Shown piece by piece: positions 8,968-18,739 of a stretch of DNA of 64,000 nucleotides. The first letter of the stretch is position 1; the number at the start of each line of letters is the position of its first letter. The notes below the pieces were generated by a model that worked only from the letters and a program-made list of their open reading frames with translations, was not told the origin of the DNA and made no database searches. The translations under genes and the position numbers were made by a program. The DNA comes from Mesorhizobium terrae (lineage in GTDB: Bacteria; Pseudomonadota; Alphaproteobacteria; Rhizobiales; Rhizobiaceae). The stretch covers positions 310,001 to 374,000 of the forward strand of contig NZ_CP044218.1 of assembly GCF_008727715.1 (NCBI RefSeq), read 5' to 3'.

Positions 8968-9564
8968 CTACTTGGCCGGGTCCGTGTTCGACCACAACAC
9001 CGGGCCGCCATTCTTCTCGTAGGCCATGCCCTTCGGAAACGAGATGGCCTCGAGTTGCAGTCCCCACGGCGCGAAGAAGTAAAGTATCGACTGGCCTGCC
9101 GCGGGGCCGTCATTGACGGGCAGCGGCCCCTTCAGCGTGCGAATGCCCTTGGCGGCCAGATACTTCGCGGCAGCGTCGATGTCGTCGACGTAGAAGGCGA
9201 TGTGGTGTCCGCCATCGTCGGAATTGCGTGGCCGCACCTCCTTCTTGTCGGGTGCGCTGTAGTCGAACAGCTCGATGTTCGAACCTGACGCGCAGCGCAG
9301 CAGCGTGATCTGGTTGATCACCGCGCGCGGGTCGACATCGACCAGGTCCTTCATGAATTCGCCCTTGTCGTCGCGGAAGGGGCCGAAGCTCATCGCCTTC
9401 TGGCATCCCATCACGTCGACGAAGAAGGCCTCGGCCGCCTTTATGTCCGGCACGGTGAGACCGATGTGGTTGATGCCGCGAACCCCCGGCATCGGCTCGG
9501 CGGCAGCATTCGTTACGCAAGCGGCAGAAGCCAGCAAAACGGCGATCAGTAATTGTTTGCCCAT
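8968..9564 (-). CDS. Exported VOC (glyoxalase/dioxygenase fold) protein
   Basis: A 198-residue protein with a 22-24 residue signal peptide (MGKQLLIAVLLASAACVTNA) followed by one VOC module. Candidate metal ligands are the histidine in GINHIGLTV, the histidines in GHHIAFYVDD, the glutamate in SNIELFDYSAP and that in LQLEAISF. VOC enzymes are usually cytoplasmic, so an exported one inside a catabolic operon is unusual; it could act on the substrate in the periplasm or bind it. The start at 9564 is supported by AAGGGGAACGAC. Reaction unknown. Confidence 0.8.
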   Translation of the reverse strand: MGKQLLIAVLLASAACVTNAAAEPMPGVRGINHIGLTVPDIKAAEAFFVDVMGCQKAMSFGPFRDDKGEFMKDLVDVDPRAVINQITLLRCASGSNIELFDYSAPDKKEVRPRNSDDGGHHIAFYVDDIDAAAKYLAAKGIRTLKGPLPVNDGPAAGQSILYFFAPWGLQLEAISFPKGMAYEKNGGPVLWSNTDPAK

Positions 9565-9620
9565 GTCGTTCCCCTTGTTGAAGCCACGCGCCAGCAACGG
9601 CCGTTTCCGGTTTGCCGCGC

Positions 9621-10102
9621 CTAGAATTCGTGCTTGCGCACATTCACCAGCATCTTCTGCAGGGTCGCCACGAAGGCTGCCTGCTCGGCCGCGTCGATGC
9701 CGGCGAACATATGGTTGTAGGAGTGGCGCATGGTCGGCCACAGCGTCTCGAAGGCGGCACGGCCGGCTTCGGTGATGGAGATGCGCGTGGCGCGGCTGTC
9801 TTCGGGATCGACGGTGCGGCGGACCAGCCCGTCGGCCTCGAGCGCATCCAGCGCACGGCTCAATGTCGATTGTTCGACCACCGCGTAGACCGCAAGCCTG
9901 CCGATCACCAGATTGTCGATCACCGACAATACGGCCAGCGCGCGCATCTTCGGCGTGGTCAGGCCGAGCTTGGCCAGATCCTCGCGCAGCGAAGCGTTGT
10001 AGCGGCCCATGATGCGGTTCATCAGGTAGGGCGCGAATTGCTGCAACCCGATTTCGCCGAGGCGCGGGCCGTCGACGTCGTCGCTGATGGTCGTGCGTTC
10101 GT

Positions 10103-10106
<4 letters not shown>
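9621..10106 (-). CDS. MarR-family transcriptional regulator, GTG start
   Basis: A 161-residue MarR protein. The helix-turn-helix includes LAVYAVVEQSTLSRALDALE (about residues 65-85), and the wing contains VDPEDSRATRISITEAG. The GTG at 10106 is chosen because it follows AAGGAGTTCC and overlaps the stop of the upstream oxidoreductase gene by four bases (GTGA). The gene sits inside the catabolic operon, so it is probably an autoregulated sensor of the pathway substrate. Its targets may be the repeated GTTTGCA motifs upstream of 12478. Confidence 0.87.
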
Positions 10107-11668
<1,562 letters not shown>

Positions 11669-11686
11669 GATGATCGGCCTCTACAA

Positions 11687-12478
11687 TCAGCCCTTCGGCA
11701 CCAGGGCCATGGCACGCACGGGGCTGCCGGTGCCCTTGACGATCTTGAGCGGCGCGGCGATCAGGATCGCGCCCTTGGCGGGCAACTTGTCGAGATTGCA
11801 CAGGCTGGCGAGGCCGTAGCGGTTGGCCTTGTGCATCAGATTGTGCGCCGGGTATGGCGGGTTCATGCCGCCGGCGGCACCGGCGTCGGTGCCGATGCAC
11901 TGCGTGCCCCAGCCGATGGCGCCGCGCTCGATGATGTATTCGATGGCGTCGACCGTCGGTCCCGGCGAATGCGGGCCATTGGCGTCGGCATTCAGGAAGG
12001 CGGCCTCCGAACCGTTGCGCTTGTCCCAGTCGGAACGCATCACCACCCACTCACCCTTGCCGATGGCGCCGTGCTTGGCTTCCCAGGCCCTGATGGCGTC
12101 GGCGGTGAGCAGATAGTCGTTGTTGGCGGTGGATTCCGCTGCACAATCAATGACATTGACTGGCGCGACATAGTTCTGCACCGAGATGGTGTCGGTATAG
12201 CCGTCCGAATATTCCTTGCCGGTGATCCAGTGGTGCGGGGCGTCGAAATGGGTGCCCGAATGCTCGCCGATCTTCAGCCAGTTCCAGGCCCAGAACGGGC
12301 CGTTCTTGTCGTATTCGGAGATGGTGTGAATCTCGATCTTGGGCGTGTCGACGGCGAATTCCGGCGGCAGCTTGAGCAAGGGCGTGTCGGGCCCGAGCGG
12401 GGCCGAGAGATCGACGACCTCGATCTTTCCACTCAACAAAAGCTCGGCGAAATTGGCGAGCGCGGCGGCTGCGGTCAT
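11687..12478 (-). CDS. Cyclase-family metal-dependent hydrolase (kynurenine formamidase-like)
   Basis: A 263-residue member of the cyclase/KynB family, which hydrolyses formamides, isatin-type lactams and related bonds using bound Mn or Zn. The metal motif GEHSGTHFDAPHHW (about residues 72-85) has the conserved HxGTHxDxP pattern, and later histidine and glutamate residues complete the site. The start at 12478 follows AGGAGGA. It is the first gene of the operon that runs to iorB. Formamidase activity on an indole or kynurenine derivative would fit the neighbours but is not proven. Confidence 0.87.
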   Translation of the reverse strand: MTAAAALANFAELLLSGKIEVVDLSAPLGPDTPLLKLPPEFAVDTPKIEIHTISEYDKNGPFWAWNWLKIGEHSGTHFDAPHHWITGKEYSDGYTDTISVQNYVAPVNVIDCAAESTANNDYLLTADAIRAWEAKHGAIGKGEWVVMRSDWDKRNGSEAAFLNADANGPHSPGPTVDAIEYIIERGAIGWGTQCIGTDAGAAGGMNPPYPAHNLMHKANRYGLASLCNLDKLPAKGAILIAAPLKIVKGTGSPVRAMALVPKG

Positions 12479-13110
12479 GGACGGTTCCTCCTGATTGCGT
12501 ATTCTTGATCTTCTCGACCGGTTGCTCGACAATCGCGCCCAGACCGGCTCTCCCAAGGGGAGGCTAGCGCAGTTTAAATGCGTTTGCAAATATCATTTTA
12601 AGGCTAAAATAATTGGCCTCGCAGGCTGCTTTTGCTGCGATGCGGTAGCTTCGTGGCGGCGCCCGCCAATCGGAAACCCGCGTGAAAACATGTGTTTGCA
12701 TGTATTTTTCCGGCGGCGCCCGTCCCGTGGCGAACCGGATCGCCGCAGTCGTCCGGCGCGCCGGCGACCGCGCGATGTGAACACGAAGCTGGTGGCGGCG
12801 CCGGAGTCAAAAAATTTTGGCACGCGCCATCAAGGCTTCGCGGGAAACGGCGTCTGCGAGGCCCCTGTTTTTATTCACAGGCCGCGATCTGCCCTCAAAA
12901 TGGCCCTCGACTTCTTAACGTCCCGCCGGTTTTCACGAAGAAACATCCATGCCGCGTTGCTGGCCCTATCGCTGGTCCTCGCCATGACGACACGCGCGGT
13001 TAAGATGCCGGAATCGCCTTCCGCCCGCCGACCTGTTTTGCCAAGCCAAGCTGTTCGGTAAAGCCGACCCGTTCGGCAAGGCCGACGCCCCAGACCCAGC
13101 CGAGGACATC
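12479..13110. other. Non-coding interval upstream of the cyclase operon and the MBL gene
   Basis: About 630 bases between divergent genes. The part nearest the cyclase gene is AT-rich (12570-12612) and likely holds its promoter. No convincing gene is present. A 53-codon open frame at 12902-13061 has one hydrophobic stretch but no clear ribosome-binding site. The last 60 bases before 13111 contain a degenerate direct repeat (TTCGGTAAAGCCGAC / TTCGGCAAGGCCGAC). Confidence 0.5.
12582..12705. promoter_or_regulatory. Two copies of a GTTTGCA-type motif upstream of the cyclase-iorB operon
   Basis: GTTTGCAAATAT at 12582-12593 and GTTTGCATGTAT at 12694-12705 match at 10 of 12 positions in the same orientation. 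The first contains the 8-bp palindrome TTTGCAAA; the second lies within ACATG-N6-CATGT (12688-12703). They are candidate sites for one of the MarR regulators. Confidence 0.3.
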
Positions 13111-13866
13111 ATGAAAATTCGTCTCTTCCGAAACGCCGCGCTGAAGATCGAGGTCGCCGGCAGGACGCTGCTGGTCGACCCCGACCTTGGCGCCAAGCAC
13201 AGCCGGCCTTCCTTTACCGGTCGTTCGCCCAACCCGATGGTCGACCTGCCGGCCAGCGTCGACGACATCCTCGACGGCGTCGAGTTGCTGATCGTCTCGC
13301 ATCTGCACGCCGACCATTTCGACACGGTGGCGCAGGCGGTGATCCCAAAAGACCTGCCGCTGATCTGCCAGCCCGGCGACGAGGACAAGATCCGTGGCTT
13401 CGGTTTCAAGGACGTCACGCCGCTCACCTCGGAACTCACCTGGAACGGCATCAGGCTGACCCGCCGCGACGGCAGCCACGGGCTGGGGCCGGTGGTGGAG
13501 AAGATGGGGCAGGTGATCGGCTTTTCGCTGGAAGCGGCCGGCGAGCCGTCACTCTACTGGGCCGGCGACACGGTGCTTTATCCGCCGGTGGTTGAGACCA
13601 TCGCCAGGACGAGGCCCGACATCATCGTCACCCATTCCTGCGGCGCGCGCTGGGACGGCGAGCTGATCGTGATGGACGATAGCCAGACCGTCGAGGTGGC
13701 GCGTTCGGCGCCGCAGGCCAAGGTGATTGCCGTGCATATGGAAGCGCTCGACCACGCAACGGTGGACCGCGCAACGCTGCGCAGAACCGCCGACGCGGCT
13801 GGCATCGGCCCGGAACGGTTGCTGGTCCCGGCCGATGGCGAGACGGTGCGGGTCGATAAAGGCTGA
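13111..13866 (+). CDS. Metallo-beta-lactamase-fold hydrolase (UlaG-like)
   Basis: A 251-residue protein of the MBL superfamily. The zinc motif is VSHLHADHFD (about residues 62-71). Other likely metal ligands lie in RDGSHGLGP, YWAGDTVLY and HMEALDHATV. The N-terminus (MKIRLFRNAALKIEVAG) is typical of the L-ascorbate-6-P lactonase/UlaG-like group, many of which have unknown substrates. It stands alone on the plus strand between the iorAB operon and a palindromic repeat. The ATG follows GCCGAGGACATC. No substrate can be assigned. Confidence 0.82.
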   Translation: MKIRLFRNAALKIEVAGRTLLVDPDLGAKHSRPSFTGRSPNPMVDLPASVDDILDGVELLIVSHLHADHFDTVAQAVIPKDLPLICQPGDEDKIRGFGFKDVTPLTSELTWNGIRLTRRDGSHGLGPVVEKMGQVIGFSLEAAGEPSLYWAGDTVLYPPVVETIARTRPDIIVTHSCGARWDGELIVMDDSQTVEVARSAPQAKVIAVHMEALDHATVDRATLRRTADAAGIGPERLLVPADGETVRVDKG

Positions 13867-13962
13867 GGGATGTTCTGACGCCCTCATTCCGGGTAAGCCC
13901 TCAACCCGTTGGGAAGCATGGCTCGGGGCTGAAACTCGCGCTGACGGCGACAACTCGCCTCC

Positions 13963-14173
13963 CCTTCTCCCCCTGTGGGAGAAGGTGGCCGAGCCCTGGC
14001 GGCGCAGCCGCCTTGGGCGAGGTCGGATGAGGGGTGCTGGAAGAAACGAGACGTTTCAAAATCAGCATCCCCTATCGACACCGCCGTACATTCGCAAAGC
14101 AGCGCTCCGTCCAACACCCCTCATCCGTCTCGGCGCTGCGCGCCGATCCACCTTCTCCCGCAAGGGGAGAAGG
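13963..14173. repeat. Type A intergenic palindromic repeat, copy 1
   Basis: A ~211-bp element bounded by inverted CCTTCTCCC / GGGAGAAGG ends. Internal paired blocks are GAGGTCGGATGAGGGGTG near the left end and CACCCCTCATCCGTCTCGGC near the right, so the RNA would fold into a long hairpin. The same layout recurs at 55481-55668 and 60542-60752, with a variant at 48858-48985. It resembles the rhizobial intergenic mosaic (RIME) class from memory. Confidence 0.8.
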
Positions 14174-14357
14174 AAGGCGCGCCGCGCTCGCCTTGATCTC
14201 CATGGTGCAATTGGCCTCCCCCACTTCCCCGACGCCACCGGCGCACCATATTGAATGGACACGACCGGCGAAAACCATTCTCATGCGCAGGCAGGAGACG
14301 GCGACAAGGCAGATCAATTCCGGAGAACTGAAACGACATTCTACTGATCGCCTTTCA

Positions 14358-14374
14358 AAGGAAATTTCTTCCTT
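14358..14374. promoter_or_regulatory. Candidate operator upstream of the cystathionine operon
   Basis: AAGGAA at 14358-14363 and TTCCTT at 14369-14374 form an inverted repeat with a 5-base spacer, about 77 bases before the CBS start codon. No regulator is encoded next to it. Confidence 0.25.
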
Positions 14375-14450
14375 CGACAAAGAGCGGTCGCTTCTGCGAT
14401 CAGGACGCATGCCGGACAGCGATCCGGCGACCCCGAGAGGGAGCCCCCCG

Positions 14451-15875
14451 ATGAACACGAAAGTGCAGGCAGAACCGGTCGAGGCGATGAAGCGGCTGCA
14501 GCCGCCGGTCGCCTCGGTGTTGGACCTGATCGGCGAGACGCCGGTGGTGGAACTGAAGAAGTTCGACACCGGCAAGTGCCGCCTCTTCATCAAGCTGGAG
14601 AGCCAGAACCCCGGCGGCTCGATCAAGGACCGCATCGCCCGCTCGATGATCGACCAGGCAGAGCGCGACGGACGGCTGAAACCCGGCGGCGTCATTATCG
14701 AGGCCACCGCCGGCAACACCGGGCTGGGGCTGGCGCAGGTCGGCATTCCGCGCGGCTACCGCATCATCCTGATCGTGCCCGACAAGATGTCGCGCGAGAA
14801 GGTGCAGCATCTCAGGGCACTCGGCGCCGAGGTGCGGCTGACCCGCTCCGACGTCGGCAAGGGCCATCCCGAATATTACCAGGACATGGCCGAAAAGCTG
14901 GCCGCCGAGATTCCCGGCGCCTTCTATGCCAACCAGTTCTCCAACCCGGCCAACCCGCTGGCGCATGAGATCACCACCGGCCCGGAAATCTGGCGCCAGC
15001 TGGATGGCGATGTCGATGCGGTGGTGGTGGGTGTCGGCTCCGGCGGCACGCTGACCGGCCTCGGCCGCTTCTTCGCCGGGGTCTCGCCCAAGACCGAAAT
15101 GGTGCTGGCCGACCCGGTCGGCTCGGTGCTGGCGCCGCTGGTCAAGACCGGCGAGATGATCGAGGCCGGCAGCTGGACGGTGGAAGGCATCGGCGAGGAT
15201 TTCGTGCCGCCGAACTGCGATCTTTCGCTGGTGAAGAAGGCCTATTCGATTTCCGACCGGCATTCGATGCTGGCGGTGCGCGACCTCTTGTCCAAGGAAG
15301 GCATCCTGGCCGGCTCGTCTTCCGGCACGCTGTTGTCGGCGGCGCTGCGCTATTGCCGCGAGCAGAAGACCGCCAAACGCGTCGTCACCTTCGTGTGCGA
15401 CAGCGGCAACAAATATCTGTCCAAGGTGTTCGACGATTTCTGGCTGGCCGAACAGGGCCTGGCCGAACGCGAGCAGCATGGCGACCTCTCCGACCTTGTC
15501 GCCCGCTCGCACCGCGAGGGCGGCACGGTGTTCGTCGGGCCGGATGACACGCTTTTGACCGCCTATGGCCGCATGCGGCGCGGCGACGTCTCGCAATTGC
15601 CGGTGCTGGACGAAGGCCGGCTGGTCGGCATCATCGACGAAAGCGACATACTCACCCAGGTCGACGGCCCCTATGACGGCCGCTGGCAACGTTTCGACCA
15701 GCCGGTGCACAGCGCGATGAGCGCCGAACTGCACACGCTGCAGGCCAGCCAGACGCTGGATGCGCTGTTGCCCGTCTTCGACCGCAACGAGGTGGCCATC
15801 GTCTTCGACAATGACGAATTCGTCGGCCTCATCACCCGCATCGATCTCATCAACCATCTGAGGCGCAACCGATGA
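14451..15875 (+). CDS. cbs: Cystathionine beta-synthase with C-terminal CBS domains
   Basis: A 474-residue PLP enzyme that condenses homocysteine and serine to cystathionine (first step of reverse transsulfuration). The PLP lysine is in NPGGSIKDRIA (about residue 56), followed by the ATAGNTGLGLA loop and the phosphate-cradle glycines in VGVGSGGTLTGLG. The last ~130 residues hold a pair of CBS domains (two blocks, near GTVFVGPDDTLLTAYGRM and LQASQTLDALLPVF), which in the family sense adenosyl ligands. There is no N-terminal heme domain. The ATG at 14451 follows GAGAGGGAG. The stop overlaps the next start (ATGA). Confidence 0.93.
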   Translation: MNTKVQAEPVEAMKRLQPPVASVLDLIGETPVVELKKFDTGKCRLFIKLESQNPGGSIKDRIARSMIDQAERDGRLKPGGVIIEATAGNTGLGLAQVGIPRGYRIILIVPDKMSREKVQHLRALGAEVRLTRSDVGKGHPEYYQDMAEKLAAEIPGAFYANQFSNPANPLAHEITTGPEIWRQLDGDVDAVVVGVGSGGTLTGLGRFFAGVSPKTEMVLADPVGSVLAPLVKTGEMIEAGSWTVEGIGEDFVPPNCDLSLVKKAYSISDRHSMLAVRDLLSKEGILAGSSSGTLLSAALRYCREQKTAKRVVTFVCDSGNKYLSKVFDDFWLAEQGLAEREQHGDLSDLVARSHREGGTVFVGPDDTLLTAYGRMRRGDVSQLPVLDEGRLVGIIDESDILTQVDGPYDGRWQRFDQPVHSAMSAELHTLQASQTLDALLPVFDRNEVAIVFDNDEFVGLITRIDLINHLRRNR

Positions 15876-17041
15876 CCATACAGGGCCGCAACCGGCTTGC
15901 CTTTTCCACCCGCACCATCCATGGCGGGCAGAGCCACGACCCGACGACCGGCGCCGTCATGGTGCCGATCTACGCCACCTCGACCTATGCGCAGCAGTCG
16001 CCCGGCGTGCACAAGGGTTTCGAATATGCCCGCAGCCAGAACCCGACCCGCTTCGCCTTCGAGCGCGCGGTGGCGGATCTGGAAAGCGGCACGGCGGCAT
16101 TCGCCTATGCGTCGGGGCTGGCGGCGATCGCCAACATCTTCGAACTGCTGGACTCCGGCGCCCATATCGTGGCCACCGACGACATTTATGGCGGCACGTT
16201 CCGCCTGTTGGAGCGGGTGCGCAAGCGCTCGGCCGGGCTGAAGGTGAGCTTCGTCGATTTCACCGACCTGGCCGCCGTGGAAGCGGCGATCCGGCCGGAG
16301 ACGAAGATGCTGTGGGTGGAGACGCCGACCAACCCGCTGCTGCGCGTGGTCGACCTTGCCGCCGTCGCCGCTCTCGCCCGCAGGAAGGGGCTGATCGCGG
16401 TGGCCGACAACACTTTCTGCAGCCCCTATATCCAGCGGCCGCTGGAGCTCGGCATCGATCTCGTCGTGCATTCGGTGACCAAATATCTCAACGGCCATTC
16501 CGATATGGTCGGCGGGGTCGTCGTGGTTGGCGAGAACACCGAACTGCGCGACCAGCTGAAATTCCTGCAGAACGCGGTGGGCGCCATTTCCGGGCCATTC
16601 GACAGCTTCCTGGCGCTGCGCGGCCTGAAGACGCTGGCGCTGCGCATGGAGCGGCATTCGGCCAACGGGCTGAAGATCGCGCGCTGGCTGGAGGCGCGCT
16701 CCGATGTGCGCCGCGTCATCTATCCCGGCCTCGAAAGCCACCCGCAGCACGCAATCGCCAAGGCGCAGATGAGCGCCTTCGGCGGCATGATCACGGTGGA
16801 ACTCGACCGCGACCTCGCCGGCACCAAGCGCTTTTTGGAACACACGCGGCTGTTCGCGCTGGCCGAGAGCCTGGGCGGGGTGGAGAGCCTGATCGAGCAC
16901 CCGGCGCTGATGACACATGGCTCGATCCCGGCCGAGAAGCGCGCCGAAATCGGCATCTCGGATTCGCTGGTCCGGCTTTCGGCCGGCATCGAGGACGCGG
17001 ATGATTTGATTGCCGATCTGACGCAGGCGCTAGGGGTGTAA
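15872..17041 (+). CDS. Cystathionine gamma-lyase / gamma-synthase family PLP enzyme
   Basis: A 389-residue Cys/Met-metabolism PLP enzyme. The active-site lysine is in HSVTKYLNGHSDMVGG (about residue 206), and YASGLAAIANIFELL and ETPTNPLLRVVD are the conserved substrate and cofactor regions. It is coupled by a 4-base overlap to cystathionine beta-synthase, which argues strongly for gamma-lyase activity (cystathionine to cysteine, 2-oxobutyrate and ammonia) rather than gamma-synthase. Together the two genes make a complete homocysteine-to-cysteine route. Confidence 0.92.
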   Translation: MTIQGRNRLAFSTRTIHGGQSHDPTTGAVMVPIYATSTYAQQSPGVHKGFEYARSQNPTRFAFERAVADLESGTAAFAYASGLAAIANIFELLDSGAHIVATDDIYGGTFRLLERVRKRSAGLKVSFVDFTDLAAVEAAIRPETKMLWVETPTNPLLRVVDLAAVAALARRKGLIAVADNTFCSPYIQRPLELGIDLVVHSVTKYLNGHSDMVGGVVVVGENTELRDQLKFLQNAVGAISGPFDSFLALRGLKTLALRMERHSANGLKIARWLEARSDVRRVIYPGLESHPQHAIAKAQMSAFGGMITVELDRDLAGTKRFLEHTRLFALAESLGGVESLIEHPALMTHGSIPAEKRAEIGISDSLVRLSAGIEDADDLIADLTQALGV

Positions 17042-17067
17042 CGAGCCCGGAGACGGGTGAGCGAACG

Positions 17068-17627
17068 CGCCTCTATCTCCCCCTCGTGGGGGAGAAAGCG
17101 ATTTCAGCGTCTTAGCGAGCACGCCCGCAGGGTGGCGCAACTAAGTGCTAGAAATCGCAAGAAAGGGGATGTTCAGCCGCGACCGTCGGCAGCCAGCAAG
17201 ATCGCCTCGCAGACCGCGTCGAGGTTCCTCTCCACCTCCTCGTTCCAGAAACGTAGGATGCGGAATCCTCGCATCTCGAAATGCCGATCGCGAGCGACAT
17301 CACCTTGTGAATCTGCATGCTGACTGCCATCGACCTCGATGATCAGCCTGGCCTCGAAACAGGCGAAGTCGAGAATATAGCCGTCGAGCGGCACCTGTCG
17401 CTTGAACTTCAAGCCGTTGAGTTGGCGGTTGCGCAAAGCCTGCAAAGCATGGTCGCGTCGGCGCGCATAGAGCGGGCAAAGCCGCGATGTGACGGTCTGA
17501 CTGGCTGGCGCATTGCCGACAAATCCCCTCTCTTGCGATTTCTAGCACTTAGACTGTGCCGCCCTGCGGGCGTGCTCGCTAAGATGCTGAAATCGCTTTC
17601 TCCCCCGCAAGGGGGGAGATAGAGGCG
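17068..17627. mobile_element. 560-bp element with ~105-bp terminal inverted repeats enclosing a DUF559 gene
   Basis: The left end (17068-17171) and the reverse complement of the right end (17523-17627) match over about 105 bases with roughly ten differences, including small indels. Each arm contains its own hairpin (CTCCCCC...GGGGGAG) and the shared blocks GCGATTTCAGC, CTTAGCGAGCACGCCCGCAGGG and AAGTGCTAGAAATCGCAAGA (given in parts). The interior is almost exactly one DUF559 gene, whose stop codon is two bases from the left arm. No transposase is present, so if mobile it would need help from elsewhere. I did not find clear target-site duplications. Confidence 0.65.
17173..17513 (-). pseudogene. 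DUF559 (Vsr-like endonuclease domain) gene, frameshifted
   Basis: The C-terminal 90 codons read as a good DUF559 domain: LRNRQLNGLKFKRQVPLDGY, then YILDFACFEARLIIEVDGSQH (the D...E-x-D nuclease-like core) and FRILRFWNEEVERNLD. That frame has no ATG or GTG start. In the next frame an ATG at 17513 gives MRQPVRPSHRGFARSMRADAT, the usual DUF559 N-terminus, and then ends in MLC where the family has MLWQALRNRQ. Restoring one G (TG to TGG, near 17436-17440) would join the two frames, though a few residues of the usual DAE segment also seem missing. It is therefore probably inactive. Confidence 0.7.
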
Positions 17628-17659
17628 TCGGCACTCATCACTTCAAGGGTCGGTGAAAT

Positions 17660-18739
17660 TCAATTCCGCACCGCCCCCAGCCGCCGCTCCAGCCAGCGGC
17701 TGTAGCGGGAGCCGCCGAAGCAGAAGACGAAATAGATGACCGCGACGACGAGATAGGCTTCGTCGTAGAAGCCGAGCCATTTCGGGTCGGTGGTCGAGGC
17801 GCGCGCCGCGTTGAGCAGGTCGAGGATGCCGATGACGGCGAGCAGCGAGGTGGCGAGCAGGAAGCCGATGGCGAGGTTGACCAGCCCGGGGATGACCTTG
17901 CGCAGCGCCTGCGGCAGCACGATGAGCTGCATGGTGCGCCAGTAGCCGAGGCCGAGCGCCTTGGCCGCCTCCTCCTGGCCATGCGGGATGGCCTGCAGGC
18001 CGGCGCGCACCACCTCGGCGACATAGGCCGACCAGAACAGGCTGATCATGACGATGGCGCGCAGCGTCTTGTCGAGGAACTGGCCGCCGGGGATGGCCAT
18101 CGGCAGGATCAGCATCGCCACATAGAGGATGGCGACCATCGGCGTGCCGCGCATCAGCTCGATGAACAGCACGGAGAGCGTGCGCAGGCCGCCCATCTTC
18201 GAGCGCCGCGCCAAAGCGAGCAGCACGGCGAGCGGGACGGACAGGCCAAAACACACCGCCCAGACCAGCAGCGTCACCGGCAGGCCGCCCCACTGGTTCG
18301 AGGCGACCGGAGAGCCGGTCAGCGCGCCGGACAGCAGCGCCCAGGCGAGACCGACGCCGAGCGGCCAGGCGATGAGCAATTCGCGCCGCCAGAACCTCGG
18401 CTGCGCGGTGACCGCAAGCAGGCCGAGCAGAAGGAGCAACGCCGCCAGCGGCCGCCATTGCAGATCCTGCGGGTAGAAAGCGAAGAGGATGAAACGCATT
18501 TTGGCGGTGACGAAGGCCCAGCAGGCACCGGAAGCGGCGGCGCAATCCTGCGCGGTGCCGGTCCAGATGGCGTCGAGCACCAGCCATCTGAGCAGCGGCG
18601 GCACGATCCAGGCAAGGAAGGCGAGCGTCAGCAGCGTCAGCGCCGTGTTGAGCTTGGTGCCGAACAGGCCGTTCCACAGAGGCTTGAGATCGACCGGGCG
18701 GCGCATCAGCGGCAAGGAAGCGATATCGACCAGGCTCAT
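17660..18739 (-). CDS. Polar amino-acid ABC permease, AapM-like
   Basis: A 359-residue inner-membrane permease. It has a long N-terminal part with several hydrophobic segments and a C-terminal transport domain with the HisM/AapM signature region: LRTLSVLFIELMRGTP, then AYVAEVVRAGLQAIPHGQEE and AAKALGLGYWRTM as the ATPase-coupling EAA loop. The ATG at 18739 overlaps the stop of the preceding permease by four bases. It forms a heterodimeric channel with that protein. No ATPase gene follows; the next feature downstream is the DUF559 element. Confidence 0.9.
   Translation of the reverse strand: MSLVDIASLPLMRRPVDLKPLWNGLFGTKLNTALTLLTLAFLAWIVPPLLRWLVLDAIWTGTAQDCAAASGACWAFVTAKMRFILFAFYPQDLQWRPLAALLLLLGLLAVTAQPRFWRRELLIAWPLGVGLAWALLSGALTGSPVASNQWGGLPVTLLVWAVCFGLSVPLAVLLALARRSKMGGLRTLSVLFIELMRGTPMVAILYVAMLILPMAIPGGQFLDKTLRAIVMISLFWSAYVAEVVRAGLQAIPHGQEEAAKALGLGYWRTMQLIVLPQALRKVIPGLVNLAIGFLLATSLLAVIGILDLLNAARASTTDPKWLGFYDEAYLVVAVIYFVFCFGGSRYSRWLERRLGAVRN

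Noticed and set aside
12902..13061. Small open frame of 53 codons with a hydrophobic segment
   Set aside because: No ribosome-binding site and no recognisable family; kept only as a note within the non-coding interval.
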